Source: Tabrizicola sp.
GTDB lineage: Bacteria > Pseudomonadota > Alphaproteobacteria > Rhodobacterales > Rhodobacteraceae
Direction of reading: 5' to 3'
DNA: 64,000 bases
Assembly (NCBI RefSeq): GCF_030694085.1
Contig: NZ_JAUXZE010000082.1
Coordinates: forward strand, 220,872-284,871
Every line of letters begins with the position of its first letter. Within the stretch, counting starts at the first letter, position 1. A model generated the notes under the pieces. That model was not told the DNA's origin, made no database searches, and worked only from the letters and a program-made list of their open reading frames with translations. Position numbers and translations under genes: made by a program. Below are positions 52,864 through 60,785 of the stretch, one piece after another.

Positions 52864-53668
52864 TACCGTCTCCCTCGGACTCAACCGCCGACCAGTTGAA
52901 GTCGGGCGTACACAATACTTTCAACATAAGGGTCGTTTCACCGATCTGGATCACGTCCCGATCCCCCACCATCGACGTGGTCAGCAGGGGCTTGCCGTTC
53001 AGGCGCACCAGGTTCGACTTGCCGCCGTGCCCCAGGTGGAACTGGTGCGTCGTCGGGTCATAGGCGATGGCCGCGTGGTTCTGGCGCGAGATCGCCATGT
53101 CACCGAAATCAAGCGAGATGGTCTGGTCCGCGCCCCGCCCGATCTGCGAGATGCCCCGCATCACCGGAAACGCGGCACCCCGGCCCGGCCCAGAAACGAT
53201 AACCAGCCAGCCGGTCGGATACATCACGACGCCCGCCTTGTCGCCAGGCTCGATCGAGTCGTCCATACGGCCTTCGTCGAACAGCGGAACCACGGCTGCG
53301 GGTTGTGGCTCGAATCCCAGAACTCGGGTCTTCGTCCGCGTCGCCCGCCGCCGCGCGCCGGCATCGGCGGCAATCTCGCGCGCCGGGGTCGGGACCGGAG
53401 CCGCCGGAACCGGCTCTTCCTCCATTTCCCAGATGTTGACGGTCGGAGTTGGGCCTTCCTTGGCCACCACCGCGCTGTTCGGGGTCTGGGTAAGGACCTC
53501 GGGGGCGCCGTCGGCAAGCTTCGGGAAACGTCCGGCGGCGGGCCCGTTGCCCTGCGCGACCGACTGGATTGCGGCTTTCGTAGCCTCGATCTGCTCAGCC
53601 TCGCTGCCGTCGAAGCGCGCTGCACGCTTCGATTTCGACCGTCCAAAGAGCCAGCTGAAGATATTCAT
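52844..53668 (-). CDS. FHA-domain protein
   Basis: A 274-residue protein with a short basic, aromatic N terminus ('MNIFSWLFGRSKSKRAARF') that may touch the membrane, a linker with Thr-rich 'RATRTKTRV' (about 108-116), and a C-terminal FHA domain (155-260). The phosphothreonine-binding residues are visible: GR (177-178), SRQNH (194-198) and 'LVRLNGKPL'. First gene of the operon, overlapping the PP2C gene. It would recognise phosphothreonine on a partner; the phosphatase and the linker-rich GTPase are the natural candidates. Confidence 0.9.
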   Translation of the reverse strand: MNIFSWLFGRSKSKRAARFDGSEAEQIEATKAAIQSVAQGNGPAAGRFPKLADGAPEVLTQTPNSAVVAKEGPTPTVNIWEMEEEPVPAAPVPTPAREIAADAGARRRATRTKTRVLGFEPQPAAVVPLFDEGRMDDSIEPGDKAGVVMYPTGWLVIVSGPGRGAAFPVMRGISQIGRGADQTISLDFGDMAISRQNHAAIAYDPTTHQFHLGHGGKSNLVRLNGKPLLTTSMVGDRDVIQIGETTLMLKVLCTPDFNWSAVESEGDGNDMAIA

Positions 53669-53883
53669 CGTCCGTACCCCGCACCCCGGACATCGCCCGG
53701 AGTTTCATCAATGTTGCCCGGGTCAGGTTACCAGGGCCTGAACGGACCAAGGTTGCCTTTGCCATACTGCCCTATCCAGAAACAAACCGCACCATCCGCC
53801 AACCTTGACCGCCCCCGCAGTCCTGGGACGGAATGACTGACAGGCCACCCCGACTTAACACCGATTAGTCAAGAACTTTGTCC

Positions 53884-53918
53884 AAAAAATGATCCTAATT
53901 CGGTCATTTCACGGATCA
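53884..53918 (-). terminator. Rho-independent terminator of the polyprenyl synthase gene
   Basis: On the minus strand TGATCC (53918-53913) pairs with GGATCA (53895-53890) and is followed by six T residues, just downstream of the stop at 53934. It separates this gene from the FHA operon, whose promoter should therefore lie in 53669-53883. TTGACT (complement of 53867-53872) is a possible -35 there; no clear -10 was found. Confidence 0.7.
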
Positions 53919-53933
53919 AGCCCTTCCGGTCGG

Positions 53934-54950
53934 TCAGGCCACGCGGCTGACCACAAAATCCGCAAGCTGTGAAAGAATGTCACGCAACTCATGCTCGGGC
54001 AGGATGTCAAGCGCCGCCTTGGCCTTCGCCGCCCAGGCCAGCGCATCGGTCCGGCAGGCCGATATTGCGTCGTGCCGCTGAAGAATCACCAAAGCCTGTG
54101 CCAGGTCACCCTCGCGCTGGTCGCCCTTCTCGATCACCCGGGTCCAGAAGGCCCGGTCGTCCAGGCTGGCCCTGGCCACGGCCTTGATCAGGGGAAGGGT
54201 CAACTTCCTTTCCCGGAAGTCGTCGCCGGTATTCTTGCCGATCACGGCAGTCGAGCCGCCATAATCCAGAATGTCGTCAACAATCTGGAATGCAATTCCC
54301 AGTGCATCCCCGTAATTCCGCAGCGCCGTGATTTGAGCTTCGCTTGCGCCTGCGATCACGCCGCCCACTTCGGTCGCCGCCGCAAACAGCGCCGCCGTCT
54401 TGCCCCGGATCACCTGCAGATAGATCCGCTCGTCCGTGGCCAGGTCCTGCGCCGCGGTCAGTTGCAGCACCTCTCCCTCGGCGATGGTGGCCGAGGCGTC
54501 GGCCAGGATGTCAAGAACGCGCAGGCTGCCGGTCTCGACCATCAGCTGGAAGCTGCGGGCAAAAAGGTAGTCCCCGACCAGAACCGAGGACTTGTTGTCC
54601 CAAAGAAGGTTCGCTGTCGGACGCCCGCGCCGCCGGTGGCTTTCGTCGACCACGTCGTCGTGCAGCAGCGTTGCGGTATGGATGAACTCCACCGTGGCGG
54701 CCAGCTTCACATGGTCCTGCCCTGCGTAGCCCAGCATCCGCGCCGCAGCCAAGGTCAGCAGCGGACGCAACCGCTTGCCCCCGGCCTCGACCAGATGCGC
54801 CGTGACCTCGGGGATGCGGGGCGCGTGCTCGCTGGCCATCCGCGCGCGGATCAGCACATTCACCGAGGCCATGTCATCGACCAAAACGGCGCTCAGCCGG
54901 TCCTGCGGCGCCATTGCCTTGTCCACCGCCGTCTCGCCCGCACCGTCCAT
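53934..54950 (-). CDS. Polyprenyl (probably decaprenyl) diphosphate synthase
   Basis: A 338-residue trans-isoprenyl diphosphate synthase. The first Asp-rich motif is LLHDDVVDESHRRRGRP, the second IAFQIVDDILDYGG. Small residues before the first motif ('FIHTATLLHDD') allow long chains, as in IspB/SdsA/DdsA enzymes that make the ubiquinone side chain; ten units is expected in this group. Monocistronic, with its own terminator. Confidence 0.9.
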   Translation of the reverse strand: MDGAGETAVDKAMAPQDRLSAVLVDDMASVNVLIRARMASEHAPRIPEVTAHLVEAGGKRLRPLLTLAAARMLGYAGQDHVKLAATVEFIHTATLLHDDVVDESHRRRGRPTANLLWDNKSSVLVGDYLFARSFQLMVETGSLRVLDILADASATIAEGEVLQLTAAQDLATDERIYLQVIRGKTAALFAAATEVGGVIAGASEAQITALRNYGDALGIAFQIVDDILDYGGSTAVIGKNTGDDFRERKLTLPLIKAVARASLDDRAFWTRVIEKGDQREGDLAQALVILQRHDAISACRTDALAWAAKAKAALDILPEHELRDILSQLADFVVSRVA

Positions 54951-54999
54951 GCTGCCTGCCGCCCTTGCCCCGCGCGAAGGGCGGGATTAACTGAAATCC

Positions 55000-55215
55000 A
55001 TGAAGGAACTTCTGCGCACCAACGACCCCACCATGATCGCCTTCGCCACCGTCCTTCTTGAGGGCGAGGGTATAGCGGCCTTTCCGCTGGACGTCCACAT
55101 GAGCATCCTGGACGGCAGCCTTGGCATACTGCCACGCCGATTGATGGTGGCCGACCGCGACCACTTCCGCGCCGCCGCGATCCTGCGTGACAACGACATC
55201 CCGGTAGACCCCTGA
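55000..55215 (+). CDS. DUF2007-family small protein
   Basis: A 71-residue protein ('MKELLRTNDPTMIAFATVLLEGEGIAAFPLDVHMS...'). This matches DUF2007, thought to be a regulatory or signal-transducing domain, with the typical 'ILPRRLMVADRDHFRAAAIL'. Its stop shares a base with the methyltransferase start (TGATG), so the pair is cotranscribed. It is divergent from the polyprenyl synthase gene across a 49-base gap. Confidence 0.82.
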   Translation: MKELLRTNDPTMIAFATVLLEGEGIAAFPLDVHMSILDGSLGILPRRLMVADRDHFRAAAILRDNDIPVDP

Positions 55216-55973
55216 TGTTCGCCGAGGATCAGCTTTCGGACGACAAGTTTCTCTGCGGCCGCCTGCGCTTGCTGCAACCGGTCAAGGGTTACCGCGCCGC
55301 GACCGATCCCGTCTTGCTGGCAGCCGCCTGTCCGGCCGAAGCCGGACAGTCCGTCCTCGACCTTGGCTGCGGGGCAGGGGCTGCGGCGCTGTGTCTCGGC
55401 CAGCGCGTACCGGGCGTCGTGCTCGCAGGGCTGGAGCTGCAACCGGCCTACGCCGATCTTGCCCGCCGCAACGCCGCCCGGAACGGCATCCCGATGGAGG
55501 TCCACGAAGGCGACCTTGGGCGCGTCCCCGCAGCCCTGCGCCGCGACTTCGACCACGTGATCGCCAATCCGCCCTACTATCACGCGGGGGGTAGCCCTTC
55601 GCCTGTCGCGGCCCGCGCCACCGCGATGCAGGTGGACACCCCGCTTTCTGGCTGGGTCTCAGCCGCAACGCGCCGCCTGCGTCCCGGTGGCTGGCTTACC
55701 CTGATCTGCGGCGCAGACGGACTGCCCGAAGTCCTCGCGGCGCTGTCGCCCAAGCTCGGCTCTGCCGCTGTCCTGCCGCTGGCCGCGCGTGAAGGCCGTG
55801 CCGCCCTGCGCGTCATCGTCCAGGCGCGGAAAGGCGGCCGCGCGCCCTTCCGCCTGCTTGCGCCCTTGGTCATCCATCAGGGCCCAGCCCATGACGGCGA
55901 CCGCGAAAGTTATACGGCCGCCGCCAATGCCGTGTTGCGGGATGGCGCCGACCTCCTCGCGTCATTCCGCTGA
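55215..55973 (+). CDS. TrmN6-like SAM-dependent methyltransferase
   Basis: A 252-residue class I methyltransferase. 'SVLDLGCGAGAAALCLG' binds SAM and NPPYY is the catalytic motif of N6-adenine methyltransferases. The N-terminal 'DDKFLCGRLRLLQPVKGYRAATDPVLLAA' matches the YfiC/TrmN6 family that methylates A37 of tRNA1(Val). Target is inferred from family. Confidence 0.87.
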   Translation: MFAEDQLSDDKFLCGRLRLLQPVKGYRAATDPVLLAAACPAEAGQSVLDLGCGAGAAALCLGQRVPGVVLAGLELQPAYADLARRNAARNGIPMEVHEGDLGRVPAALRRDFDHVIANPPYYHAGGSPSPVAARATAMQVDTPLSGWVSAATRRLRPGGWLTLICGADGLPEVLAALSPKLGSAAVLPLAAREGRAALRVIVQARKGGRAPFRLLAPLVIHQGPAHDGDRESYTAAANAVLRDGADLLASFR

Positions 55974-56068
55974 ATTGGACGCATCATTCTGTCACAGGGC
56001 TGTAACAAGGGATGACACGACTCGGGTTTCGTGGTGCACTTGGCAGGCAACAACCAAGGAGGACGACC

Positions 56069-56236
56069 ATGACGATCCAATCCCATCTGGTGGAACTGCG
56101 CAGAAAGCACGAGTCCCTCGCCGAAATGGTCGAAAAGGCCCAGCGCAGCCCCGGAGTGGATGATCTGAAGATCGCCGAACTGAAGAAGCAGAAGCTGAAG
56201 CTGAAGGAGGAGATCACCCGGCTCAGCGCTCACTGA
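56069..56236 (+). CDS. YdcH-family (DUF465) small coiled-coil protein
   Basis: A 55-residue, almost wholly helical peptide ('LVELRRKHESLAEMVEKA', 'IAELKKQKLKLKEEITRL'), typical of DUF465. The ATG at 56069 follows a strong AAGGAGGA; the frame is open 19 codons earlier without family match. Function unknown. Its last seven bases overlap the 3' end of the convergent DMT permease gene. Confidence 0.88.
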   Translation: MTIQSHLVELRRKHESLAEMVEKAQRSPGVDDLKIAELKKQKLKLKEEITRLSAH

Positions 56237-57093
56237 TCCTTTTTGGCGCTGGCTTTCGCGGCCAGCGCCGCACCGCCCGCGATCAACACCGCCGCCAGGG
56301 CGATCGCCCAGGTTGGATTGGTGATCCCGGCGACGACCAGTGCCAAGGTCGACAATAGCGGGGCCGCGTAGCTTGCGACGCCCAGCAACTGGATATCGCC
56401 GCGTTTCATGCCGATGTCCCAGGTGAAGAAGGCCGCGCCGACCGGCCCAATTCCCAGCGCCAGAACCGCCGCCCAGCCCAGCGGACTTTCAGGCCAGACC
56501 GTATCTTCCAACGCCAGATGCGCGGCCACCGACAGAGCCGCCGTCGCCAGGCAGAACACGGTCACACTTTCTGTCGGGACTTCGCCCAGCCGGCGCGATA
56601 TCACCGAGTAGCCCGCCCAGGTCAGGGCACAGACGAAGGCCAGCGCCAGCCCGAGGGCCGAGCCGGTCCCATCTTCCGCCCGCCCAAGGACGATCACTGC
56701 CGCCCCGGCGAAGGCGATCACCGCCCCGATCACATGCGGCGCCCGCAGCCGCTCACCCGGCAGCAGACCAGACAGAAGCACGATGAACAGCGGCCAGAGA
56801 TAGGCGATCAGCCCCGTCTCCGCCGTGGGCGACAGACGGAAGGCGGTGAAATACAGGAAGTGATAGCCGAACAGCCCGATCGTGCCGAACGCGTAGACCT
56901 TCCAGCTGACGCCGCGCAGCACCCCGAACCCTTGCCGAGCCGTCCAGACCAGCCCGATCAGCCCGCCAATCCCGAAGCAGATCGCGTTCAGCAGCAGCGG
57001 AGGGACCGGCGTACTGCCAATTGTGAACAACGCCAGCAGCGACCACATCAGCACTGCGGTAAAGCCGATCAGCGTTGCCTTGCCCTTGGTCAC
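56230..57093 (-). CDS. DMT/EamA-family permease
   Basis: A 287-residue inner-membrane protein with about ten hydrophobic helices in two EamA repeats ('ATLIGFTAVLMWSLLALFTIG', 'LALAFVCALTWAGYSVISRRLGEVP'), similar to aromatic amino acid/drug exporters of the YddG type. The GTG at 57093 is chosen: GGGGAGAG stands nine bases upstream and it is clear of the phaB terminator, whereas the frame is open to 57174. Substrate unknown. Confidence 0.86.
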   Translation of the reverse strand: MTKGKATLIGFTAVLMWSLLALFTIGSTPVPPLLLNAICFGIGGLIGLVWTARQGFGVLRGVSWKVYAFGTIGLFGYHFLYFTAFRLSPTAETGLIAYLWPLFIVLLSGLLPGERLRAPHVIGAVIAFAGAAVIVLGRAEDGTGSALGLALAFVCALTWAGYSVISRRLGEVPTESVTVFCLATAALSVAAHLALEDTVWPESPLGWAAVLALGIGPVGAAFFTWDIGMKRGDIQLLGVASYAAPLLSTLALVVAGITNPTWAIALAAVLIAGGAALAAKASAKKDQ

Positions 57094-57137
57094 TTGCCGC
57101 TCTCCCCTGTGTCCGGCTTGCATAACCGCCGACACAG

Positions 57138-57169
57138 CAAAGGAAAAGGGCCGCCCCGAAGGACGGCCC
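57138..57169 (-). terminator. Terminator downstream of phaB
   Basis: On the minus strand GGGCCG (57169-57164) pairs with CGGCCC (57153-57148), with inner pairs around a TTCG-type loop, then TTTTCCTTT. It ends the phaB transcript and shows that the DMT permease start must lie further downstream. Confidence 0.75.
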
Positions 57170-57172
57170 GCC

Positions 57173-57242
57173 ATGCTCCTCGATGACTTCGTCTCTCGTC
57201 GCGACGCTTGCTGACCAGAAGACGAAGTCGCACGAGAAGACG
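57173..57242. repeat. Third copy of the inverted-repeat half of the composite element
   Basis: GCTCCTCGATGACTTCGTC (from 57175) matches the best arm of copy 2 at 18 of 19 bases, and GACGAAGTC (57221-57229) forms the opposite arm. The 15-base palindrome of copies 1 and 2 is absent. It sits between the phaB stop and its terminator. Confidence 0.55.
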
Positions 57243-57968
57243 TCAGACGAAGAACTGCCCGCCGTTCGCGCTGATCGTGGACCCGGTGATGAAGCCCGCA
57301 TCCTCGCTGGCCAGGAACACCACGATCCGCGCGATTTCCTCCGGCTCGCCCAGGCGGCCAACCGGAATCTGCGGGATGATACGCTCGTTCAGCACCTTCT
57401 CGTCAATGGCCCGCACCATTTCCGTGCCGATATAGCCCGGGCAGATCGCATTGACCGTGATCCCGGCCCGCGCGCCTTCCTGCGCCAGCGCCTTGGTGAA
57501 CCCAAGGTCCCCCGACTTGGCCGCCGAATAGTTCGCCTGGCCGGCCTGGCCCTTCTGCCCGTTGATCGAGCTGATGTTGACCACCCGCCCGAACTTCCGG
57601 TCCCGCATCCCCGACCACAAGGGGTGGGTCATGTTGAACAGGCCCGTCAGGTTGGTGTCGATCACCTCTTTCCACTGGCCCGGAGTCATCTTGTGGAACA
57701 TCGCATCCCGCGTGATGCCCGCGTTGTTCACCAGCACGTCAACCGGACCCAGATCGGCCTCGACCTTGGCAATCCCGGCCGCGCAGGCGTCGTAATCCGC
57801 GACCGACCACTTGTAGGTCGGGATGCCGGTCTCCTTGGTGAAGGCCGCCGCCGCCTCGTCGTTGCCGGCATAGTTCGCCGCGACCGTGTAGCCCGCCGCC
57901 TTCAGCGCGACCGAGATTGCCGCCCCGATTCCCCGCGATCCACCCGTGACCAATGCAACCCGTGCCAT
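57243..57968 (-). CDS. phaB: Acetoacetyl-CoA reductase
   Basis: A 241-residue SDR that reduces acetoacetyl-CoA to (R)-3-hydroxybutyryl-CoA with NADPH for polyhydroxybutyrate. TGGSRGIG (8-15), NNAG (81-84), Ser134, Tyr147 and Lys151 are in place, and 'SSINGQKGQAGQANYSAAKSG' is diagnostic of PhaB. The ATG at 57968 has GGAGGAGG upstream; six more codons are open. It is separated from the upstream small gene by a strong hairpin and may have its own promoter. Confidence 0.96.
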   Translation of the reverse strand: MARVALVTGGSRGIGAAISVALKAAGYTVAANYAGNDEAAAAFTKETGIPTYKWSVADYDACAAGIAKVEADLGPVDVLVNNAGITRDAMFHKMTPGQWKEVIDTNLTGLFNMTHPLWSGMRDRKFGRVVNISSINGQKGQAGQANYSAAKSGDLGFTKALAQEGARAGITVNAICPGYIGTEMVRAIDEKVLNERIIPQIPVGRLGEPEEIARIVVFLASEDAGFITGSTISANGGQFFV

Positions 57969-58024
57969 TCTGCCCTCCTCCGGCATACTGTTGTATTCCT
58001 TGTAATCCTGTTACCGAAACGAAA

Positions 58025-58053
58025 GCGGGCGCGCAAGATTATTGCGCGCCCGC
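58025..58053 (-). terminator. Strong hairpin between the phaA-proximal small gene and phaB
   Basis: GCGGGCGCGCAA (58025-58036) and TTGCGCGCCCGC (58042-58053) form a perfect 12-base stem with loop GATTA. On the minus strand it is followed by TTTCGTTTC, so it should terminate or attenuate read-through from phaA into phaB. Confidence 0.75.
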
Positions 58054-58075
58054 GGGCGAAAACATCGGCAAGAAA

Positions 58076-58462
58076 TCACGGGGTGAGGTCGGGAATGAGT
58101 ACACCCTGTTCCCGGCCTAGCCGTCCGCAATAGCCAAACCAGTCCAGGTTGGACTTGACCGAAAACAGCCGGTCGATGCGGTTTTCCCAGCGCGGTTCAA
58201 GGTAGACCATGATCGAGGCGACATCCGCCTCGGCCTCGGTCTGGCCCATTTCGGCGGCAACTTCGACGGCGCGGGCGCGAAACGCGGTCGCTGCTGCCTG
58301 GGCTGCAGCGATCTGCTCCGCCGTCACGCCACCATAGCCGCCAGCCAGTGCCGTAGCGCGAAAGACCGCGCTGCACTCCGCCAAGTTGGCCCAGAGTGGA
58401 GGCTCCTGTGCCGCGACCGAACCGGCCACAAGCATCAGAGCCGCCGCAAGAGCCGCCCGCAC
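58076..58462 (-). CDS. Small exported protein of unknown function between phaA and phaB
   Basis: A 128-residue protein starting at a GTG one base after the phaA stop. A signal peptide (MRAALAAALMLVAGSVAAQ) precedes a helical domain with two Cys ('NLAECSAVFRATALAGG', 'WFGYCGRLGREQG'). No family was recognised. The tight spacing puts it in the phaA transcript, though its export argues against a direct role in cytoplasmic PHB granules. Confidence 0.72.
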   Translation of the reverse strand: MRAALAAALMLVAGSVAAQEPPLWANLAECSAVFRATALAGGYGGVTAEQIAAAQAAATAFRARAVEVAAEMGQTEAEADVASIMVYLEPRWENRIDRLFSVKSNLDWFGYCGRLGREQGVLIPDLTP

Positions 58463-58463
58463 C

Positions 58464-59639
58464 TCAGGCGCGTTCCAGGCACATGGCGACACCCATGCCG
58501 CCGCCGATGCACAGCGTCGCGAGACCCTTCTTCGCATCCCGACGTGCCATCTCGAACAGCAGCGTGTTCAGGATGCGTGCCCCCGAGGCGCCGATCGGGT
58601 GGCCGATGGCGATGGCGCCGCCGTTCACGTTCACGATCGACGGGTCCCAGCCCATGTCCTTGTTCACCGCGCAGGCTTGGGCCGCAAAGGCCTCGTTCGC
58701 CTCGACCAGATCCAGATCGCCGACCTTCCAGCCCGCCTTGGCCAGCGCCTTGCGCGAGGCATGGATCGGGCCGACGCCCATGATCGACGGATCAAGCCCC
58801 GCAGTCGCGTAGGACGCGATACGCGCCAGCGGGGTCAGCCCGCGCTTGGCGGCCTCTTCGGCCGTCATCAGCACCACGGCTGCAGCCCCGTCGTTCAGGC
58901 CGGAAGCGTTCGCCGCCGTGACCGAGCCGTCCTTGGTAAACGCCGGGCGCAGCTTCTGCATGCTTTCCAGTGTCGCGCCGTGGCGAATGTATTCGTCCTG
59001 GTCCACCACGATATCGCCCTTGCGGGTCTTCACGGTGAAACCGATGATCTCGTCCTTGAACTTGCCGGCCTTTTGCGCCGCTTCGGCCTTCAGCTGGCTG
59101 GCCAGCGCGAGTTCGTCCTGCATGTCGCGGCTGATCTGCCACTGGTTCGCGACGTTCTCGGCGGTCTGGCCCATGTGGTAGCCGTTGAAGGCGTCCCAGA
59201 GCCCGTCCTTGATCATCGAATCGATGAAATTCATGTCGCCCATTTTCTGCCCGGCGCGCAGGTGCGCGACATGGGGGGAAAGCGACATCGATTCCTGCCC
59301 GCCCGCGACGATGATCTTCGCATCGCCCAGTTGCACATGCTGCGCACCCAGCGCCACGGCGCGAAGACCTGACCCGCAGACCTGGTTCAGCGACCAGGCG
59401 CTTGCCTCTTTCGCAAGACCCGCCTTGATATGCGCCTGCCGTGCCGGGTTCTGGCCCTGTCCCGCAGTCAGCACCTGCCCCAGGATCGTCTCTTCGACTT
59501 CGGCCTTGTCGATCCCTGCGCGTGCGACGACTGCCTCGATCACTGCAGCACCCAGGTCATGCGCCGGAGTATTGGCGAACGCGCCGTTGAAGCTGCCCAC
59601 GGCGGTGCGGCCCGCCGACACGATTACGACATTGGTCAT
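58464..59639 (-). CDS. phaA: Acetyl-CoA C-acetyltransferase (beta-ketothiolase)
   Basis: A 391-residue biosynthetic thiolase condensing two acetyl-CoA to acetoacetyl-CoA. Nucleophile Cys88 in NQVCGSG, 'GGAIAIGHPIGASG' with the catalytic His, and CIGGGMG with the second Cys are present. Supplies PhaB. Two symmetric sites lie within about 100 bases upstream. Confidence 0.97.
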   Translation of the reverse strand: MTNVVIVSAGRTAVGSFNGAFANTPAHDLGAAVIEAVVARAGIDKAEVEETILGQVLTAGQGQNPARQAHIKAGLAKEASAWSLNQVCGSGLRAVALGAQHVQLGDAKIIVAGGQESMSLSPHVAHLRAGQKMGDMNFIDSMIKDGLWDAFNGYHMGQTAENVANQWQISRDMQDELALASQLKAEAAQKAGKFKDEIIGFTVKTRKGDIVVDQDEYIRHGATLESMQKLRPAFTKDGSVTAANASGLNDGAAAVVLMTAEEAAKRGLTPLARIASYATAGLDPSIMGVGPIHASRKALAKAGWKVGDLDLVEANEAFAAQACAVNKDMGWDPSIVNVNGGAIAIGHPIGASGARILNTLLFEMARRDAKKGLATLCIGGGMGVAMCLERA

Positions 59640-59705
59640 CTGGTTCCTCTCCCACTAGCGCCTGAGGGTGCGCCACGGCACGAGGGGCTCGCGCCGCATC
59701 AAGTC

Positions 59706-59720
59706 ATGCCCTAAGGGCAT
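59706..59720. promoter_or_regulatory. Palindrome upstream of phaA
   Basis: ATGCCCTAAGGGCAT, seven-base perfect arms around A, 67-81 bases before the phaA start. An operator or a short hairpin; the recognising factor is unknown. Confidence 0.35.
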
Positions 59721-59737
59721 CTTGCTGCGAGTGCAAG
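59721..59737. promoter_or_regulatory. Possible PhaR-type site upstream of phaA
   Basis: CTTGC-N7-GCAAG directly abuts the preceding palindrome. The PHB repressor PhaR of Paracoccus and Rhodobacter recognises TGC/GCA inverted repeats (CTGC-N3/4-GCAG, from memory), so this is a candidate site although the spacing is longer. Confidence 0.3.
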
Positions 59738-59810
59738 AAGGATGGCGCCGCCGGACCGATTCCTGTCCGGCTTGTCGCAAACAGACACGGGCCGCCCGCT
59801 CTGCGCCAGT

Positions 59811-60668
59811 TCAGGAGGCTTTGAGATTGGGCCGCCCGTGCCGGAAAGCGCGAAAATCGGGGGTCACAGTAGGCGGGCCGAAGAGATAGCCCTGCAAGCA
59901 CCCCACCCCCGCCTGGCGCAGCCATTGGGCCTCGCCCTCGGTCTCGACCGATTCGGCGACAACATACATTCCCAGCTCTTGCGCCATCGCGATCGCCGCC
60001 CGGGTCGCATTTTGGGCTTCCGGCGTCCGGTCGATGTGCTTGATCAGGCTGCCGTCTATCTTCGCAATCTCGAATGACAGCTCCTGCAAAGTCCGCAGAG
60101 AGGTCATTCCGGCCCCGAAATCATCCAGCGCGAACACGATGCCATGCTCGCGCATGTCGGCCATGAAGGGCTTCAGCACGTCGGGCACCTGCATTGCCGA
60201 GGCTTCGTTGATCTCGAGGATCAGGTTCTTACCCAGGCGCGGCGCTTCCTGAAGGGCACGGCGAAGGATGTCGACCCAGGGTCGGTAGCCCACGGACCGC
60301 GCCGACATGTTGATCGACACCCGGATCTGCGGATTGCGCTGCATCGCCAGCAAGCCAAGCTGCAGCGAGGCACAGTCGATCTCGCGTCCAAGCTGACGCT
60401 GTTCCACCGTGGGCATGAAGTCGCGCGCCGGGATCACCTGGTCGCGCAGGTTCAGCAACCGGATGAAGCCTTCGAAAAACCCGATGACCGTCGGATCGGC
60501 CGCATAGACCACCGGCTGAAACGCCAGTCGCATCCGCCCGTCCTTCAGTGCCGAAGCGACCATCGACAAGGTCTCGCGGTCCTGGGCCGAAATCGCTGCG
60601 TTCAAGGGGCTAGAGACCAGCGGGTCGCGGTCGAACTTCGACACCTTCGGTCCCTTCATATAGCTCAT
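59811..60668 (-). CDS. EAL-domain protein, partly degenerate
   Basis: A 285-residue stand-alone EAL domain without GGDEF or membrane segments. The signature EAL is EGF ('FFEGFIRLL'); other c-di-GMP residues are largely kept: 'VSINMSA' Asn, 'LILEINE' Glu, ALDDFGAG, 'KIDGSLI' Lys/Asp, and 'VVAESVETEGE'. The metal-binding Glu of EAL is retained, so weak phosphodiesterase activity or c-di-GMP sensing are both possible. A start three codons later is also possible. It may tie into motility control. Confidence 0.85.
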   Translation of the reverse strand: MSYMKGPKVSKFDRDPLVSSPLNAAISAQDRETLSMVASALKDGRMRLAFQPVVYAADPTVIGFFEGFIRLLNLRDQVIPARDFMPTVEQRQLGREIDCASLQLGLLAMQRNPQIRVSINMSARSVGYRPWVDILRRALQEAPRLGKNLILEINEASAMQVPDVLKPFMADMREHGIVFALDDFGAGMTSLRTLQELSFEIAKIDGSLIKHIDRTPEAQNATRAAIAMAQELGMYVVAESVETEGEAQWLRQAGVGCLQGYLFGPPTVTPDFRAFRHGRPNLKAS

Positions 60669-60785
60669 GTCCTGCCCCCGTCCGATGACTTCACGCTCGA
60701 CACCCTAGGCCGGGATGGGTAAACGGAAGGTCAACATTCGCATTTTGTTCCAATTCTCCGAGCCGGCGCCAGAAGGGCTTTCGAC

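Noticed and set aside
53669..53933. Small gene in the gap before the FHA operon
   Set aside because: No frame with a start, ribosome binding site and reasonable length; the space holds a terminator and presumably the operon promoter.
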